64,000 nt of DNA from Luteibacter sp. Sphag1AF (GCF_014192715.1 NZ_JACHYH010000001.1:434001-498000); one strand, 5' to 3'; numbered from the stretch's first letter, positions 8,286 to 17,401 are shown. Notes: generated by a model from the letters alone, not told the origin. Program-made: numbers and translations.

Positions 8286-10757
8286 TTACGCAGCCTTGAC
8301 GCTCTTGGCCGGCTCTTCACCGCGGACAACGGCGGCTCGGAGTTCGGAGGTATCGAAGTCATCCACCGAGATGAATTCGGCCACGCCGTCGCGGACGCGC
8401 TGGAGCAGTTCACGCTCAGCCGCCGTGATGGCACCCAGCTTCTCTGCTTCCACCAGCTGGTCGTTGTACTCGTGAGCCTTGATCTGACCGCTCTTCTGCG
8501 CCTTCACCAGCTTGCGCTCCACCGGCTCGGCGGCGATCACATCGGGAAGCAGCGCGTTCATGCGGCCCACCGTGTTGTTGGCCGTGGGGGTCAGGTAGGT
8601 CCACGTGGTCAGGCGATCACGCGCTTCGCTGGGCGCGGTGATCAGCGCGGCAACGCGACGACCCAGGCGATCCGACGGCGGCACTTCGCGGCGACCCAGC
8701 GGGAACACCAGGGCACGCAGCAGCCATGCCACCGGACGGACGGGGAAGTTGCGGATCACGCCATCCAGCGCTTCCTGCATGCGATACACGCACTCGTGGA
8801 AAGCCCACGCAAGCAGCGGACGATCTGCTTCCGGACGGCCGGTATCCTCGTAACGCTTCAGCATCGAGCTGGCGATATAGAGGAAACTGAGCACGTCACC
8901 CAGACGCGCCGACAGCTTTTCCTTGAACTTCAGCTTGCCGCCCAGCACGCCCATGGAAACGTCAGCGCACAGTGCCAGCGCTGCCGAATAACGGTTGAGC
9001 TTGCGGTAGTAGCGGCGGGTGTAGGCATCACCGGCCGTTTCACCGATGTGCGACGCGGTGATACCCAGCGTGAAGCTGCGCACCGCGTTGGAAATGCCGA
9101 AACCGATATGACCGAACAGCGCCTTGTCGAAGGTCTTCACGCGCTCGCGGTAGTCCTCGATGCTGAGCGCCTGCATTTCCTTGAGCACATAGGGATGGCA
9201 GCGAATGGCGCCCTGACCGAAGATCATCAGGCTGCGCGTCATGATGTTGGCGCCCTCCACCGTGATGGCGATGGGCACGCTCTGCCAGCCACGACCCATG
9301 TAGTTCTTGGGACCGAGGATCACGCCCTTGCCACCATGCACGTCCATCGCATCGCTGGCGATCTGACGGCACCATTCCGTGGCGTGGTACTTCGCGATGG
9401 CGGACGGCACGGCGGGCTTCTCGCCACGATCCACGGCCGCAGCCGTAGCGCGCGACAGCGCCTGGGTGGCGTAAGTCAGACCACCGATGCGGGCGAGCGC
9501 TTCTTCCACACCTTCAAAGCGACCGATGGCCAGGCCGAACTGCTTGCGCATGCGGGCATAGGAACCGGTAGCCGACACGGCCATGCGGGCTGCGCCCGTG
9601 GCGTTGGACGGCAGCGAGATCGCGCGGCCGACAGACAGGCACTCGACCAGCATGCGCCAGCCCTGACCGGCCATGTGCGGCCCGCCAATGAGCGTGGACA
9701 GCGGAACAAAGACATCCTTCGCGTGAATGGGACCGTTCTGGAACGGCGTATTCAACGGGAAGTGGCGACGACCGATTTCCATCCCCGGCGTTTCGCGCGG
9801 CAGCAGTGCCAGCGTGATGCCCAGGTCTTCCTTGTCACCCAGAAGCTTGTCCGGGTCGTACATGCGGAAGGCAAGACCCACCACCGTGGCGACGGGCGCC
9901 AGCGTGATGTAGCGCTTGTCGAAGGTCAGGCGGATACCGACGGTTTCTTCGCCGTTCCACATGCCGCGAGTCACGATGCCGTAGTCGGGAATCGAGGTGG
10001 CGTCGGAACCGGCATACGGGCCGGTCAGCGCGAAGCAGGGAATTTCGCGGCCATCGGCCAGACGCGGCAGATAGTGGTTCTTCTGCTCATCGCTGCCGTA
10101 GTGCATCAGCAGTTCGCCCGGTCCAAGCGAGTTGGGCACGGCAACGGTGGAAGCCAGCGTCTGCGACATGCTGGAGAGCTTCTGCAACACAGCCGAATGG
10201 GCCAGCGCCGAGAAACCCAGACCACCGTAGCTCTTCGGAATGATCATGCCGAAGAACCGGTTCTTCTTGAGGAACTCCCACACGTTCGGCGGAAGGTCGG
10301 CCAGTTCGTGGGTGATCTGCCAGTCGTCGACCATGCCGCAGAGTTCTTCGACGGGGCCGTCGAGGAACGCCTGCTCTTCCACGCTGAGTTCGGGCTTCGG
10401 CTGCTTGAGCAGTTCGGACCATTCCGGCTTGCCGGAGAACAGCTGGCCTTCAAAGCCGACCGTGCCGGCTTCCAGCGCCGTCTGCTCGGTAGCCGAAAGC
10501 TTCGGCGTGACCTTGGCAAACATGGCCAGAAGCGGAGCGCTGATCTTCTTGCGGCGGAAGTCGATCATCAGCAGCGGTGCCGCCACGAGGGCGAGCACGA
10601 TCAGGAGAATCACGGTCGTGAAGGGCGCGCGGGCAATGAGACCGACGACCAGAACAGTGACCGCCGTTGCCACGACCCACGTACGCAGGCTGGTGCGGTG
10701 GTAGGCACACGCGCCGGAGGCGATGAGCGCCGCCAGCACAACAAGAATCGCAGACAT
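8286..10757 (-). CDS. fadE: Acyl-CoA dehydrogenase, FadE type
   Basis: 823 residues, close to E. coli FadE (814). Two hydrophobic segments at the N-terminus (about 3-50) anchor it to the inner membrane. The central acyl-CoA dehydrogenase fold shows LTGPYAGSDA, the flavin/substrate loop, and DVHGGKGVILGP. The long C-terminal extension is the one specific to FadE-type enzymes. It catalyses the first, FAD-dependent step of fatty-acid beta-oxidation and passes electrons to ETF, whose genes (etfBA and ETF-QO) lie elsewhere in this window. The ATG at 10757 is preferred to an upstream start at 10805 because GAGG precedes it by 8 nt. It lies 72 nt behind the hydrolase gene, possibly in one transcript. 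Confidence 0.94.
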   Translation of the reverse strand: MSAILVVLAALIASGACAYHRTSLRTWVVATAVTVLVVGLIARAPFTTVILLIVLALVAAPLLMIDFRRKKISAPLLAMFAKVTPKLSATEQTALEAGTVGFEGQLFSGKPEWSELLKQPKPELSVEEQAFLDGPVEELCGMVDDWQITHELADLPPNVWEFLKKNRFFGMIIPKSYGGLGFSALAHSAVLQKLSSMSQTLASTVAVPNSLGPGELLMHYGSDEQKNHYLPRLADGREIPCFALTGPYAGSDATSIPDYGIVTRGMWNGEETVGIRLTFDKRYITLAPVATVVGLAFRMYDPDKLLGDKEDLGITLALLPRETPGMEIGRRHFPLNTPFQNGPIHAKDVFVPLSTLIGGPHMAGQGWRMLVECLSVGRAISLPSNATGAARMAVSATGSYARMRKQFGLAIGRFEGVEEALARIGGLTYATQALSRATAAAVDRGEKPAVPSAIAKYHATEWCRQIASDAMDVHGGKGVILGPKNYMGRGWQSVPIAITVEGANIMTRSLMIFGQGAIRCHPYVLKEMQALSIEDYRERVKTFDKALFGHIGFGISNAVRSFTLGITASHIGETAGDAYTRRYYRKLNRYSAALALCADVSMGVLGGKLKFKEKLSARLGDVLSFLYIASSMLKRYEDTGRPEADRPLLAWAFHECVYRMQEALDGVIRNFPVRPVAWLLRALVFPLGRREVPPSDRLGRRVAALITAPSEARDRLTTWTYLTPTANNTVGRMNALLPDVIAAEPVERKLVKAQKSGQIKAHEYNDQLVEAEKLGAITAAERELLQRVRDGVAEFISVDDFDTSELRAAVVRGEEPAKSVKAA

Positions 10758-10829
10758 CGGGGTTACCTCGTTACTGTCATCAGGCTTCGTTGCAGCCAGG
10801 AACATGCCCTGGCCGATTGGTACTAAACG

Positions 10830-11705
10830 TTACAGTGCTTCTGTGAATCGAACGATTTCACGCGTGAAGTCGTCGTTGGCATCCCCCGCCACCATGTGGG
10901 TTGCCTCGGGCAACGTCACGTGGCGCGCGTGGGGCACCAGTTTGAGGAATTCGTTGACGGTCTCGTGTGAGACCACGTCGCTGCGTCCACCGGAAAGCAG
11001 CAGCACCGGCACACTGACACGCGCGGCGGCGGCAAACAGCCTGGGCTGATAGCGCTCGCTTTCCGAAACCACGCTGTCGAGCATGGCCGGGTCCCAATGC
11101 CAGCGCAGGCGGCCCTGCGCGTCTTCGCGCATCAGCGGCTTGAGCTGGGATTCGGTCTTGCGCTCGCGACGATGCGGCAGGTACACCTCGATCGCCGAGG
11201 CGGCCTCTTCGTAGCTGGCGAATCCGTCCGGGTGCGCACGCATGAACCCGAGAATACGTTCCACGCCACGGGTTTCCCATCGCGGCGTGATGTCCACGAG
11301 AACCAGTGCCGAAAAAGGATGTGCCTCATCCGCCTCCCCCGCTGCCACCAGACCCAGCAGGCCGCCCATGGAAGCGCCCACCAGCACGGGGGCCACGCCA
11401 TCGGCCGCAGCGCGGCGACCGGCAACGGTCAGCAGGTCGGAGACAAACTGCGGCATGTGGTAATCCCCACCGGCCACATGGTCGCTTTGTCCGTGCCCGC
11501 GGGCGTCGAAGGTGGTGGCATCAAACCCCAGCCCGGCCAGCGTGCGGGCCGAACCGGCCCACGCGTGTCTTGTCTGGCCGAAGCCATGTGCGAAGATCAG
11601 CGACGGGCGGCGGCTTCCTGGCCAGCGTTCCGTGGCAAGCGCAATGCCATCGTGGGCAACGACGGTTTCGTGGACACTCGTGCTGGTGGTGGGATCAATG
11701 ACCAT
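10830..11705 (-). CDS. Alpha/beta hydrolase
   Basis: 291 residues. The alpha/beta hydrolase fold is clear: oxyanion HGFGQ, nucleophile S112 in GASMGG, and catalytic H270 (EATHM), with an acid residue probably in the GGRSD loop. No transmembrane segment is seen. The substrate is unknown; proximity to fadE suggests an ester or thioester of acyl chains (inference). The ATG at 11705 is preferred over a TTG at 11741 because the TTG is part of a good -35 box. The start codon lies 7 nt after the -10 box and no ribosome-binding site precedes it, so the mRNA may be leaderless. It is divergent from the TetR gene. Confidence 0.88.
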   Translation of the reverse strand: MVIDPTTSTSVHETVVAHDGIALATERWPGSRRPSLIFAHGFGQTRHAWAGSARTLAGLGFDATTFDARGHGQSDHVAGGDYHMPQFVSDLLTVAGRRAAADGVAPVLVGASMGGLLGLVAAGEADEAHPFSALVLVDITPRWETRGVERILGFMRAHPDGFASYEEAASAIEVYLPHRRERKTESQLKPLMREDAQGRLRWHWDPAMLDSVVSESERYQPRLFAAAARVSVPVLLLSGGRSDVVSHETVNEFLKLVPHARHVTLPEATHMVAGDANDDFTREIVRFTEAL

Positions 11706-11741
11706 ACGCCCGAGTATGTAGCCCCGACAGACCTGCGTCAA
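11706..11741 (-). promoter_or_regulatory. Promoter of the hydrolase gene, possibly leaderless
   Basis: On the minus strand TTGACG (11736-11741), a 17-nt spacer and CATACT (11713-11718) form a good sigma-70 promoter. The ATG follows the -10 box by only 7 nt, so transcription would begin at or next to the start codon. Confidence 0.55.
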
Positions 11742-11759
11742 TACGCCTCCGTACGGTCA

Positions 11760-11773
11760 TTCAACGCGTTGAA
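11760..11773. promoter_or_regulatory. 14-bp perfect palindrome, candidate TetR operator
   Basis: TTCAACGCGTTGAA is a perfect palindrome in the gap between the divergent hydrolase and TetR genes. Such sites between a TetR gene and its divergent neighbour are usually the regulator's own operator. It lies upstream of both proposed promoters rather than across a -10 box, so the mechanism is uncertain. Confidence 0.5.
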
Positions 11774-11811
11774 AGTCAAGGTCTTATGCAGCATGACGCT
11801 GCACGTCCCGA

Positions 11812-11839
11812 TTGCATTGCTCCGCTGGTCAGCTACCAT
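11812..11839 (+). promoter_or_regulatory. Possible promoter of the TetR gene, leaderless geometry
   Basis: TTGCAT (11812-11817), a 16-nt spacer and TACCAT (11834-11839) precede the ATG at 11846 by 6 nt, with no ribosome-binding site between. The -35 match is modest. Confidence 0.4.
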
Positions 11840-11845
11840 GCGCCG

Positions 11846-12430
11846 ATGAATGCAGGTGCTAAAAACGAACGAGTCCGCCTCTCCGCTGAAGATTGGGAAG
11901 ATGGCGCCCTGGCCCTGATCGCCGAGCAAGGCGTTGGCGCACTGGCCGTGGAGGCCCTGGCCCGTCGGCTGGGCGTCACCAAGGGCAGCTTCTACTGGCA
12001 CTTCCGCACCCGCGAAGCGCTGCTTCAGGCGGCGCTGGAACGCTGGGAGGAATACGGCGAGCGCGAAGTGCTGGGCAAGATGGAGCTCATCAGCGACCCC
12101 CGCCAGCGCTTGCCGGAGCTGTTCCGCCGCGTGGCGCACGAGTTGCAACCGCATCGCGTGTATGCCGCACTGCTGAAGGCGCTGGATCACCCGCAGGTGG
12201 TGCCGGTCATGGCCCGCGTGTCACAGCGGCGCATGGACTTCCTCAACACCATGTATCGCGAGGCGGGACTGGAGCCGGTCACCGCACTGCATCGCGCACG
12301 CCTCACCTATGCGGCGTATGTGGGTTTCCTTCAACTGAACTTCACGCTGGGTCTTCCGCGCCTGAGCCATGACGAATTCGACGCGTACGTCGAACATGTC
12401 ATCACCACGCTCACGCCTGAAAAAGCCTGA
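11846..12430 (+). CDS. TetR/AcrR family transcriptional regulator
   Basis: 194 residues. The N-terminal helix-turn-helix of TetR regulators is clear (residues about 15-60: ALIAEQGVGALAVEALARRL, then VTKGSFYWHFRTREALL). The C-terminal ligand-binding domain is all-helical with no recognisable ligand pocket. It is divergent from the alpha/beta hydrolase and fadE genes and separated from them by a 14-bp palindrome, so it probably controls itself and those genes, perhaps in response to an acyl-CoA (inference). An in-frame ATG at 11786 is less likely because it adds residues before the typical N-terminus. Confidence 0.9.
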   Translation: MNAGAKNERVRLSAEDWEDGALALIAEQGVGALAVEALARRLGVTKGSFYWHFRTREALLQAALERWEEYGEREVLGKMELISDPRQRLPELFRRVAHELQPHRVYAALLKALDHPQVVPVMARVSQRRMDFLNTMYREAGLEPVTALHRARLTYAAYVGFLQLNFTLGLPRLSHDEFDAYVEHVITTLTPEKA

Positions 12431-12530
12431 AAAATGAACACATACGGCGTGCGATGCTGCGCCGTACCTTGCCAATACCAGCGACCGCAAACTACTGTCA
12501 CTTCATGTTTTTACATGGAGACCACGAAGG

Positions 12531-14327
12531 ATGCGCGACATGGCAAGCTCTCTGGAATCGTTGAATCGCTGGGTGGCAGATGTTGCCCGGCTCACTCAGC
12601 CTGACCGGATTCACTGGTGCGACGGTTCGGATGCGGAATACGACAGCCTCGTAGAAACCATGCTGGGCACAGGCGATCTGATCGCCCTGAATCCCACCAC
12701 GAATCCGCGCAGCTACCTGCACCGCTCCCATCCCTCGGATGTGGCGCGCGTTGAACACCTGACCTTCGTGTGCACGCCGGAGGAAGAGGACGCGGGCCCC
12801 AACAACCACTGGATGGCGCCTGCCGATGCGCACGCGAAGATCGACGCCCTGTTCGAAGGCGCGATGCGCGGCCGCACCATGTATGTGATCCCCTATTGCA
12901 TGGGCCCGATTGATTCCCCCATCGCGCGTTGCGGCGTGGAAATCACCGACAGCCCCTATGTCGTTGCCAACATGCGGATCATGACCCGCATGGGCGCACC
13001 GGCACTCAGGCGTATCGAGCGCGAAGGCTCCTTCGTGCGCGGCCTGCATTCCACGGGCGATCTTGACCCGGAGCGCCGCTTCATCATGCATTTCCCGGAG
13101 GAGCTGTCGATCAAGTCGATTGGCTCCGGTTACGGCGGCAACGCGCTGCTGGGCAAGAAATGCCACGCCCTGCGCATCGCCAGCCATCAGGCACGCAAGG
13201 AAGGCTGGCTCGCCGAGCACATGCTCATCGTCGGCGTGGAAAACCCCAAGGGCGAGAAACACTACATCGCCGCAGCGTTTCCCTCGGCATGCGGCAAAAC
13301 CAATCTGGCCATGCTCATTCCGACCGAAGGTCATCGCAAGGATGGCTGGAAGATCTGGACCGTCGGTGACGATATCTGCTGGATGACCCCGGGCGACGAT
13401 GGAAGGTTGTGGGCCATCAATCCGGAAGCCGGCTATTTTGGCGTGGCGCCGGGCACCGGCCCGGGCACCAATCCCAGCGCGCTGTCCACGCTGGGCCACG
13501 ATGCGATTTTTACCAACGTCGCTCTCACGGCAGACAATCGCCCGTGGTGGGAAGGCCTGGGTGAAGGTGAGCCAGTCACCGACTGGCAGGGTCGTCCCTA
13601 CGACAAGGCCAATGGCCCTGCCGCCCATCCGAACTCCCGCTTCACCGTCAGCGCGAAGCAGTGCCCGAGCTGGGCGCCGGAAGCGGAAGACGCACGGGGC
13701 GTCCCCATTTCGGCCATTGTCTTCGGTGGCCGCCGTCCGTCACTGGTTCCCCTGGTATTCGAGGCCAAAGACTGGGCGCACGGCGTACTGGTCGGTGCAG
13801 CCATGGGCTCGGAAACCACCGCTGCTGCCACGGGTGCCGTGGGCGTTCTGCGTCGCGACTCCATGGCCATGAAGCCGTTCTGCGGCTACAACTTCGCGGA
13901 CTACTTCGCGCACTGGCTATCGTTCGACAAGCCCGGCGCGCGGCTGCCGAAAATCTTCCACGTGAACTGGTTCCGCAAGGACAGCGATGGCGGTTTCATG
14001 TGGCCGGGCTACGGCGACAATCTGCGCGTGCTTGAGTGGATGATCGGCCGGGTCACCGGCTCTGTGCCGGGCGAGAAAACCCCCATCGGCACCGTGCCCG
14101 CACCGGGCGAGCTCAACCTGCACGGACTGAACCTCAAGGACGGCGCGCTGGACGCCCTGCTGCACGTGGACCTTGAAAGCTGGCAGGTCGAGCTGGACCA
14201 CATTGGCGAGTATCTGGACGGCTTCGGCCAGCGCATGCCCGAACGCCTGAAGGAAGAACGCCGTCGCGTCAGCGACGACTTGCTGGCCGCCCTGGCCGGC
14301 ATGGAAAAGGAACGCGCGGTCGGCTGA
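12531..14327 (+). CDS. pckG: Phosphoenolpyruvate carboxykinase (GTP)
   Basis: 598 residues, the normal size for GTP-dependent PEPCK. It converts oxaloacetate and GTP to PEP, GDP and CO2 at the start of gluconeogenesis. Visible motifs: the P-loop FPSACGKTNLAML with the reactive Cys at 254, the metal/nucleotide loop VGDDICWM, the PEP-binding region with RRIEREG and YGGNALLGKK, and the C-terminal FRKDSDGGFMWPGYG. A second in-frame ATG at 12540 is 9 nt after GAAGG and is an equally good start; 12531 has GGAG 10 nt before it. It is a single gene with its own terminator. Confidence 0.97.
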   Translation: MRDMASSLESLNRWVADVARLTQPDRIHWCDGSDAEYDSLVETMLGTGDLIALNPTTNPRSYLHRSHPSDVARVEHLTFVCTPEEEDAGPNNHWMAPADAHAKIDALFEGAMRGRTMYVIPYCMGPIDSPIARCGVEITDSPYVVANMRIMTRMGAPALRRIEREGSFVRGLHSTGDLDPERRFIMHFPEELSIKSIGSGYGGNALLGKKCHALRIASHQARKEGWLAEHMLIVGVENPKGEKHYIAAAFPSACGKTNLAMLIPTEGHRKDGWKIWTVGDDICWMTPGDDGRLWAINPEAGYFGVAPGTGPGTNPSALSTLGHDAIFTNVALTADNRPWWEGLGEGEPVTDWQGRPYDKANGPAAHPNSRFTVSAKQCPSWAPEAEDARGVPISAIVFGGRRPSLVPLVFEAKDWAHGVLVGAAMGSETTAAATGAVGVLRRDSMAMKPFCGYNFADYFAHWLSFDKPGARLPKIFHVNWFRKDSDGGFMWPGYGDNLRVLEWMIGRVTGSVPGEKTPIGTVPAPGELNLHGLNLKDGALDALLHVDLESWQVELDHIGEYLDGFGQRMPERLKEERRRVSDDLLAALAGMEKERAVG

Positions 14328-14355
14328 TCTTCACCGCCCCTTCGCACACCAGAAT

Positions 14356-14383
14356 CGCCCGGCCACGCCGGGCGTTTTCTTTA
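14356..14383 (+). terminator. Rho-independent terminator of pckG
   Basis: An 8-bp GC stem (CGCCCGGC/GCCGGGCG) with a 3-nt loop is followed by TTTTCTTT, 28 nt after the pckG stop. Confidence 0.88.
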
Positions 14384-14438
14384 TGGGAAACGCAAAGGTC
14401 TAAACCATTGCGCGCGAACCGGCATCCAAGGTGGCAAG

Positions 14439-15017
14439 ATGAGCGCCTTATGCCTGGTCACCGAACCCTACATGCAGCCTGAGCTGCCAGCGGAATCGAC
14501 CGACGACGACGTCGTGCGCGCCGCCGTGGCCGGTGATCGCAAGGCGTTCGAGACGCTTTACCGCCGCCATTCCGACCGCGTGTATGGCGCCGTGCTCCGC
14601 CTTGCCGCCTTCGATCATGCCCGGGCGGAAGACCTGGTGCAGGAAGCGTTCGTCAAGGCGTGGCAAAAGCTTGAGAGCTTCCGGTTTGAAAGCGCGTTCG
14701 GCACGTGGATCTACCGGCTGGCGGTGAATACGGCACTGATGTCCATACGTGCCCGCAACGCCGACCCGGTCACGATCATGGACGAAGAGCATCTGCCTGA
14801 TCCCGCTGACCGGCCGTTCTGCCCGGCCGAGCGCGAGGAACTGGAAAAAGCGATTGCCTTGCTGCCTCCAAGGGCGCGGGCGGTACTGGTACTGCATGAC
14901 GTGGAAGGCTGGAAGCACGAAGAAATCGCCATTGAACTCGGGATGGCGGTGGGTTCGTCGAAAGCACAATTGCATCGCGCGCGGGGATTGCTCCGGCGCG
15001 CGCTGGGAGAAAAGTAA
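14439..15017 (+). CDS. ECF-type RNA polymerase sigma factor
   Basis: 192 residues with the two-domain layout of ECF sigma factors. Sigma region 2 is around 30-100 (AEDLVQEAFVKAWQKL and FGTWIYRLAVNTAL). Region 4 is around 130-185 (ALLPPRARAVLVLHDVEGW, then HEEIAIELGM and SSKAQLHRARGLLR). AAGG lies 7 nt before the ATG. The stop overlaps the next start by one base (TAATG), so translation is coupled to a small membrane protein that is probably its anti-sigma factor. The stress signal is unknown; the third gene of the operon encodes an exported beta-strand protein. Confidence 0.95.
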   Translation: MSALCLVTEPYMQPELPAESTDDDVVRAAVAGDRKAFETLYRRHSDRVYGAVLRLAAFDHARAEDLVQEAFVKAWQKLESFRFESAFGTWIYRLAVNTALMSIRARNADPVTIMDEEHLPDPADRPFCPAEREELEKAIALLPPRARAVLVLHDVEGWKHEEIAIELGMAVGSSKAQLHRARGLLRRALGEK

Positions 15018-15433
15018 TGAACGACCTCGATTACCTGCGCCAGATGCGCGCCCTCAACCGGCCGGTAACTCCGCGCCGGGATCTGTGGGCCGACATCGAC
15101 CGGCAACTGGAACTCGCCCCTGTGGCAGCCGCCCGGCGACCACGCGCCCGCCCCTGGCTGAGGGCCGCCGCCATCGCAGGCGTGGCCGTGCTGGGCGGCA
15201 CACTGGGTCTTCATCTCATTGCTCCGGTCCAGACACCTGAGTTTGCATCCGCGCCAGCGTGGAAACCCAGTGATCCGCGCCTTGCAGGTGCTGCGGTCGA
15301 ACTGGATGCCGCGCGCATGGAGCTCAGTCAGGCCATGCAGGATTCCCCGAATTCCCCGGCGCTTCAGCGCCTGCTTGAACGCACCGAACGTCAACGTGAT
15401 CGCCTGCGTCATCTCGAACAGCAAGCCGGCTAA
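15017..15433 (+). CDS. Small single-pass membrane protein, probable anti-sigma factor
   Basis: 138 residues: a short cytoplasmic N-terminus (about 1-45), one TM helix at about 48-68, and a periplasmic part with a Leu/Arg/Glu-rich helix at about 105-138 that looks like a coiled coil. It has no zinc-binding HxxxCxxC motif of ZAS anti-sigma factors. The role is inferred from the one-base overlap with the ECF sigma gene and from its topology. It may hold the sigma factor at the membrane. Confidence 0.75.
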   Translation: MNDLDYLRQMRALNRPVTPRRDLWADIDRQLELAPVAAARRPRARPWLRAAAIAGVAVLGGTLGLHLIAPVQTPEFASAPAWKPSDPRLAGAAVELDAARMELSQAMQDSPNSPALQRLLERTERQRDRLRHLEQQAG

Positions 15434-15454
15434 GCCCCGCAGAAGAGACCTCCC

Positions 15455-16360
15455 ATGAAAATGCTCTATCTCACTCCCCTGCTGCTGGCTTTCTCTATCG
15501 GACATGCCATTGCCGGCACGCCGATCAACCTCAGCCGTGACGTGCGTCCCAATGCACACATCAACATCAACAACGTGAAAGGCGAAGTGACCGTCACCAC
15601 GTGGGATCGCAACACGGTGCAGGTGTCGGGCACGCTCGGCGATGGCGCGCGCCCCCTTGAACTGGGCGGCGATGATCGCGAGGTCGACATCAAGGTAGAA
15701 GCCAACGGCAAGAACGGCTTCTTCAACTGGGACAGCGATACCCGCATGCAGGGCACCGTCCTCAATGTGCGCGTGCCCAGATCGGTCGATGTGGATATCA
15801 ACGTGGTGAGCGCACCGCTCAGCATCGATGGCCTCGACGGCGGGCGCGTCAGCATCAATACCGTGAGCGGCAAGGTGCGCGCCAACGTGCGCACGCCGAA
15901 GATCGAAGTGCAAAGCGTCAGTGGCAGCATCGATCTCTCAGGCCGGGCCACGAAGGCGGAATTGCAGACGGTCAGCGGGGACATCACGGCGCCCAGCGTG
16001 GTCGAAAGCGTGGAGGCACAGACAGTATCCGGCCGCATGACCATCGGTGGCGGCCCGTGGCGCGAAGCCTCCTTCAGCACCGTATCCGGCGACATCCTGA
16101 TCAACGGCGGCCCCGCCCCGGGCGGCAAGCTCGACGTGGATGCCATGAGCGGCGACGTGCAATTGCAGCTGCCTGCCAATACCGGTTCACGCCTCAACGT
16201 GTCCACCTTCAGCGGCGAGATCCGCAGCGACTTCGGCACGCCGTCCCGGGATGAAGACGGCCCGGGCAAAGAGCTGAAGACAACCATCGGTGACGGCAGC
16301 GGCTATGTCCACCTCGAATCGTTCAGCGGCGACATCCGCGTCCGCAAGCAGGATCGCTGA
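15455..16360 (+). CDS. Exported DUF4097-type beta-strand repeat protein
   Basis: 301 residues with a signal peptide (MKMLYLTPLLLAFSIGHAIA, cleavage about residue 20). The rest is almost entirely short beta strands in a repeating pattern with recurrent VSG turns (INTVSGKV, QSVSGSI, QTVSGDI, STVSGDI, STFSGEI). This is characteristic of the DUF4097/putative adhesin beta-helix family. Its function is not known; the family often sits behind ECF sigma/anti-sigma pairs and may act in the envelope. GAAGAGA lies a few nt before the ATG. It is the third gene of the sigma-factor operon. Confidence 0.85.
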   Translation: MKMLYLTPLLLAFSIGHAIAGTPINLSRDVRPNAHININNVKGEVTVTTWDRNTVQVSGTLGDGARPLELGGDDREVDIKVEANGKNGFFNWDSDTRMQGTVLNVRVPRSVDVDINVVSAPLSIDGLDGGRVSINTVSGKVRANVRTPKIEVQSVSGSIDLSGRATKAELQTVSGDITAPSVVESVEAQTVSGRMTIGGGPWREASFSTVSGDILINGGPAPGGKLDVDAMSGDVQLQLPANTGSRLNVSTFSGEIRSDFGTPSRDEDGPGKELKTTIGDGSGYVHLESFSGDIRVRKQDR

Positions 16361-16371
16361 CGGCAGATGTG

Positions 16372-16414
16372 AGAAGGGCCGGTAACGCATCGCGTTACCG
16401 GCCCTTCTTTTTTG
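16372..16414. terminator. Strong terminator between convergent genes
   Basis: A 17-bp perfect stem (arms 16372-16388 and 16392-16408) with a 3-nt loop is followed by a T run. It ends the sigma-factor operon and can also serve the converging membrane-protein gene. Confidence 0.93.
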
Positions 16415-16444
16415 TTCGGTCAGAGCACGCGCACCGCGCGCAAC

Positions 16445-17401
16445 TCAGAGATCCTGATGGTACTGCACGTACGGCGTGCGCCCCTGATCCGGTTCCGGAC
16501 CTGCGGCCGGTGTGGGCGCATTGCCCGACGACCAGACGTTCTGTGCACCCACGCTCAACTCGCCGCGCCACGGCAGATGCCAGGTCACGCCCAGGTCGAT
16601 GGCGGACCAGCGACGATCCGCGTTCAGGCCATTCACGATGGCCGCTTCCGGCTGCATGGTGCGGCCCGTGATCGAGCCACTGAGCGGACCACGATCCACG
16701 CCGAAACTCAGTGCTTTCTGATCGACGGCGCCCAGGCCCAGCAGATTGCCCGGCAGCAGACGGATGCGGCCCATGCTGGCACCGAGATCAAAACCACTGC
16801 GCGCATCAATATTCACGCGGCCGTGTGCATTGAATTCCGTACTGGAACCAAACGTGCCCAACGGCAGACCCGCGACCGTGGACAAACCCGGCACCACGCG
16901 CGGAAGCACGGGACCGGCGGTCGACGGACGGGACGATCCGATGCCCACGCCCACGCTATAAGCGTCGCCACGGAACGTGGCGCCGACTTCGCTGCCTACG
17001 ATGCGCGGCGGCGCGCCAGGCGTGCTGCAAAGATCAGTGCGGGTGGAAACAGAACTGCCGCAGGCTTCGGTGGAATTGAGCCACTGCTGGCCACTGACTT
17101 CGGCATGCGCCTGAATGCGCGGGCCCAGGTCATACTGCAAACCGGAGGAAAACGACGGTCCACTCAGCACGGGGCTCACGGCCAGCGGCGAGAGCGTATC
17201 GGGGCGCGAAGAATTGCGAATCGACAACGTGCGGCCATCAGCGGCCTGCCACAACGGCGTGGTGGTGACACCGGGAGTCGAAGGCAGAAGCACCGGCGAA
17301 GTCAGCAGACGTGAGCTCTGCGCGTCGTTTCCACCAGACGCAACTTGTCCGGCCGCAGCGAGCGGCAGCATAAGCAGCAATGTGGAGAGCGATCGGCGCA
17401 T
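16445..17401 (-). CDS. Putative outer-membrane or exported protein of unknown function
   Basis: 318 residues. The N-terminus is a signal peptide (MRRSLSTLLLMLPLAAAGQ). The mature part is rich in Gly, Ser, Thr and Asn with alternating polar and apolar residues in short strands (for example SGSITGRTM and GELSVGAQNVW), which fits a beta-barrel or beta-rich surface protein. I do not recognise a named family. The start at 17401 is chosen because the signal peptide begins there; an in-frame start at 17500 adds an implausible polar leader. One Cys pair (residues about 158 and 168) could form a disulfide. Confidence 0.7.
   Translation of the reverse strand: MRRSLSTLLLMLPLAAAGQVASGGNDAQSSRLLTSPVLLPSTPGVTTTPLWQAADGRTLSIRNSSRPDTLSPLAVSPVLSGPSFSSGLQYDLGPRIQAHAEVSGQQWLNSTEACGSSVSTRTDLCSTPGAPPRIVGSEVGATFRGDAYSVGVGIGSSRPSTAGPVLPRVVPGLSTVAGLPLGTFGSSTEFNAHGRVNIDARSGFDLGASMGRIRLLPGNLLGLGAVDQKALSFGVDRGPLSGSITGRTMQPEAAIVNGLNADRRWSAIDLGVTWHLPWRGELSVGAQNVWSSGNAPTPAAGPEPDQGRTPYVQYHQDL

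Noticed and set aside
8232-10826. 864-codon open frame opposite fadE
   Set aside because: It is antisense to a clear acyl-CoA dehydrogenase, its product is His/Gln/Arg-rich without domains, and such mirror frames are common in GC-rich genes.
12443-12466. Hairpin TACGGCG/CGCCGTA before pckG
   Set aside because: The stem is 7 bp with a 10-nt loop and no T tract, too weak to call a terminator of the TetR gene.
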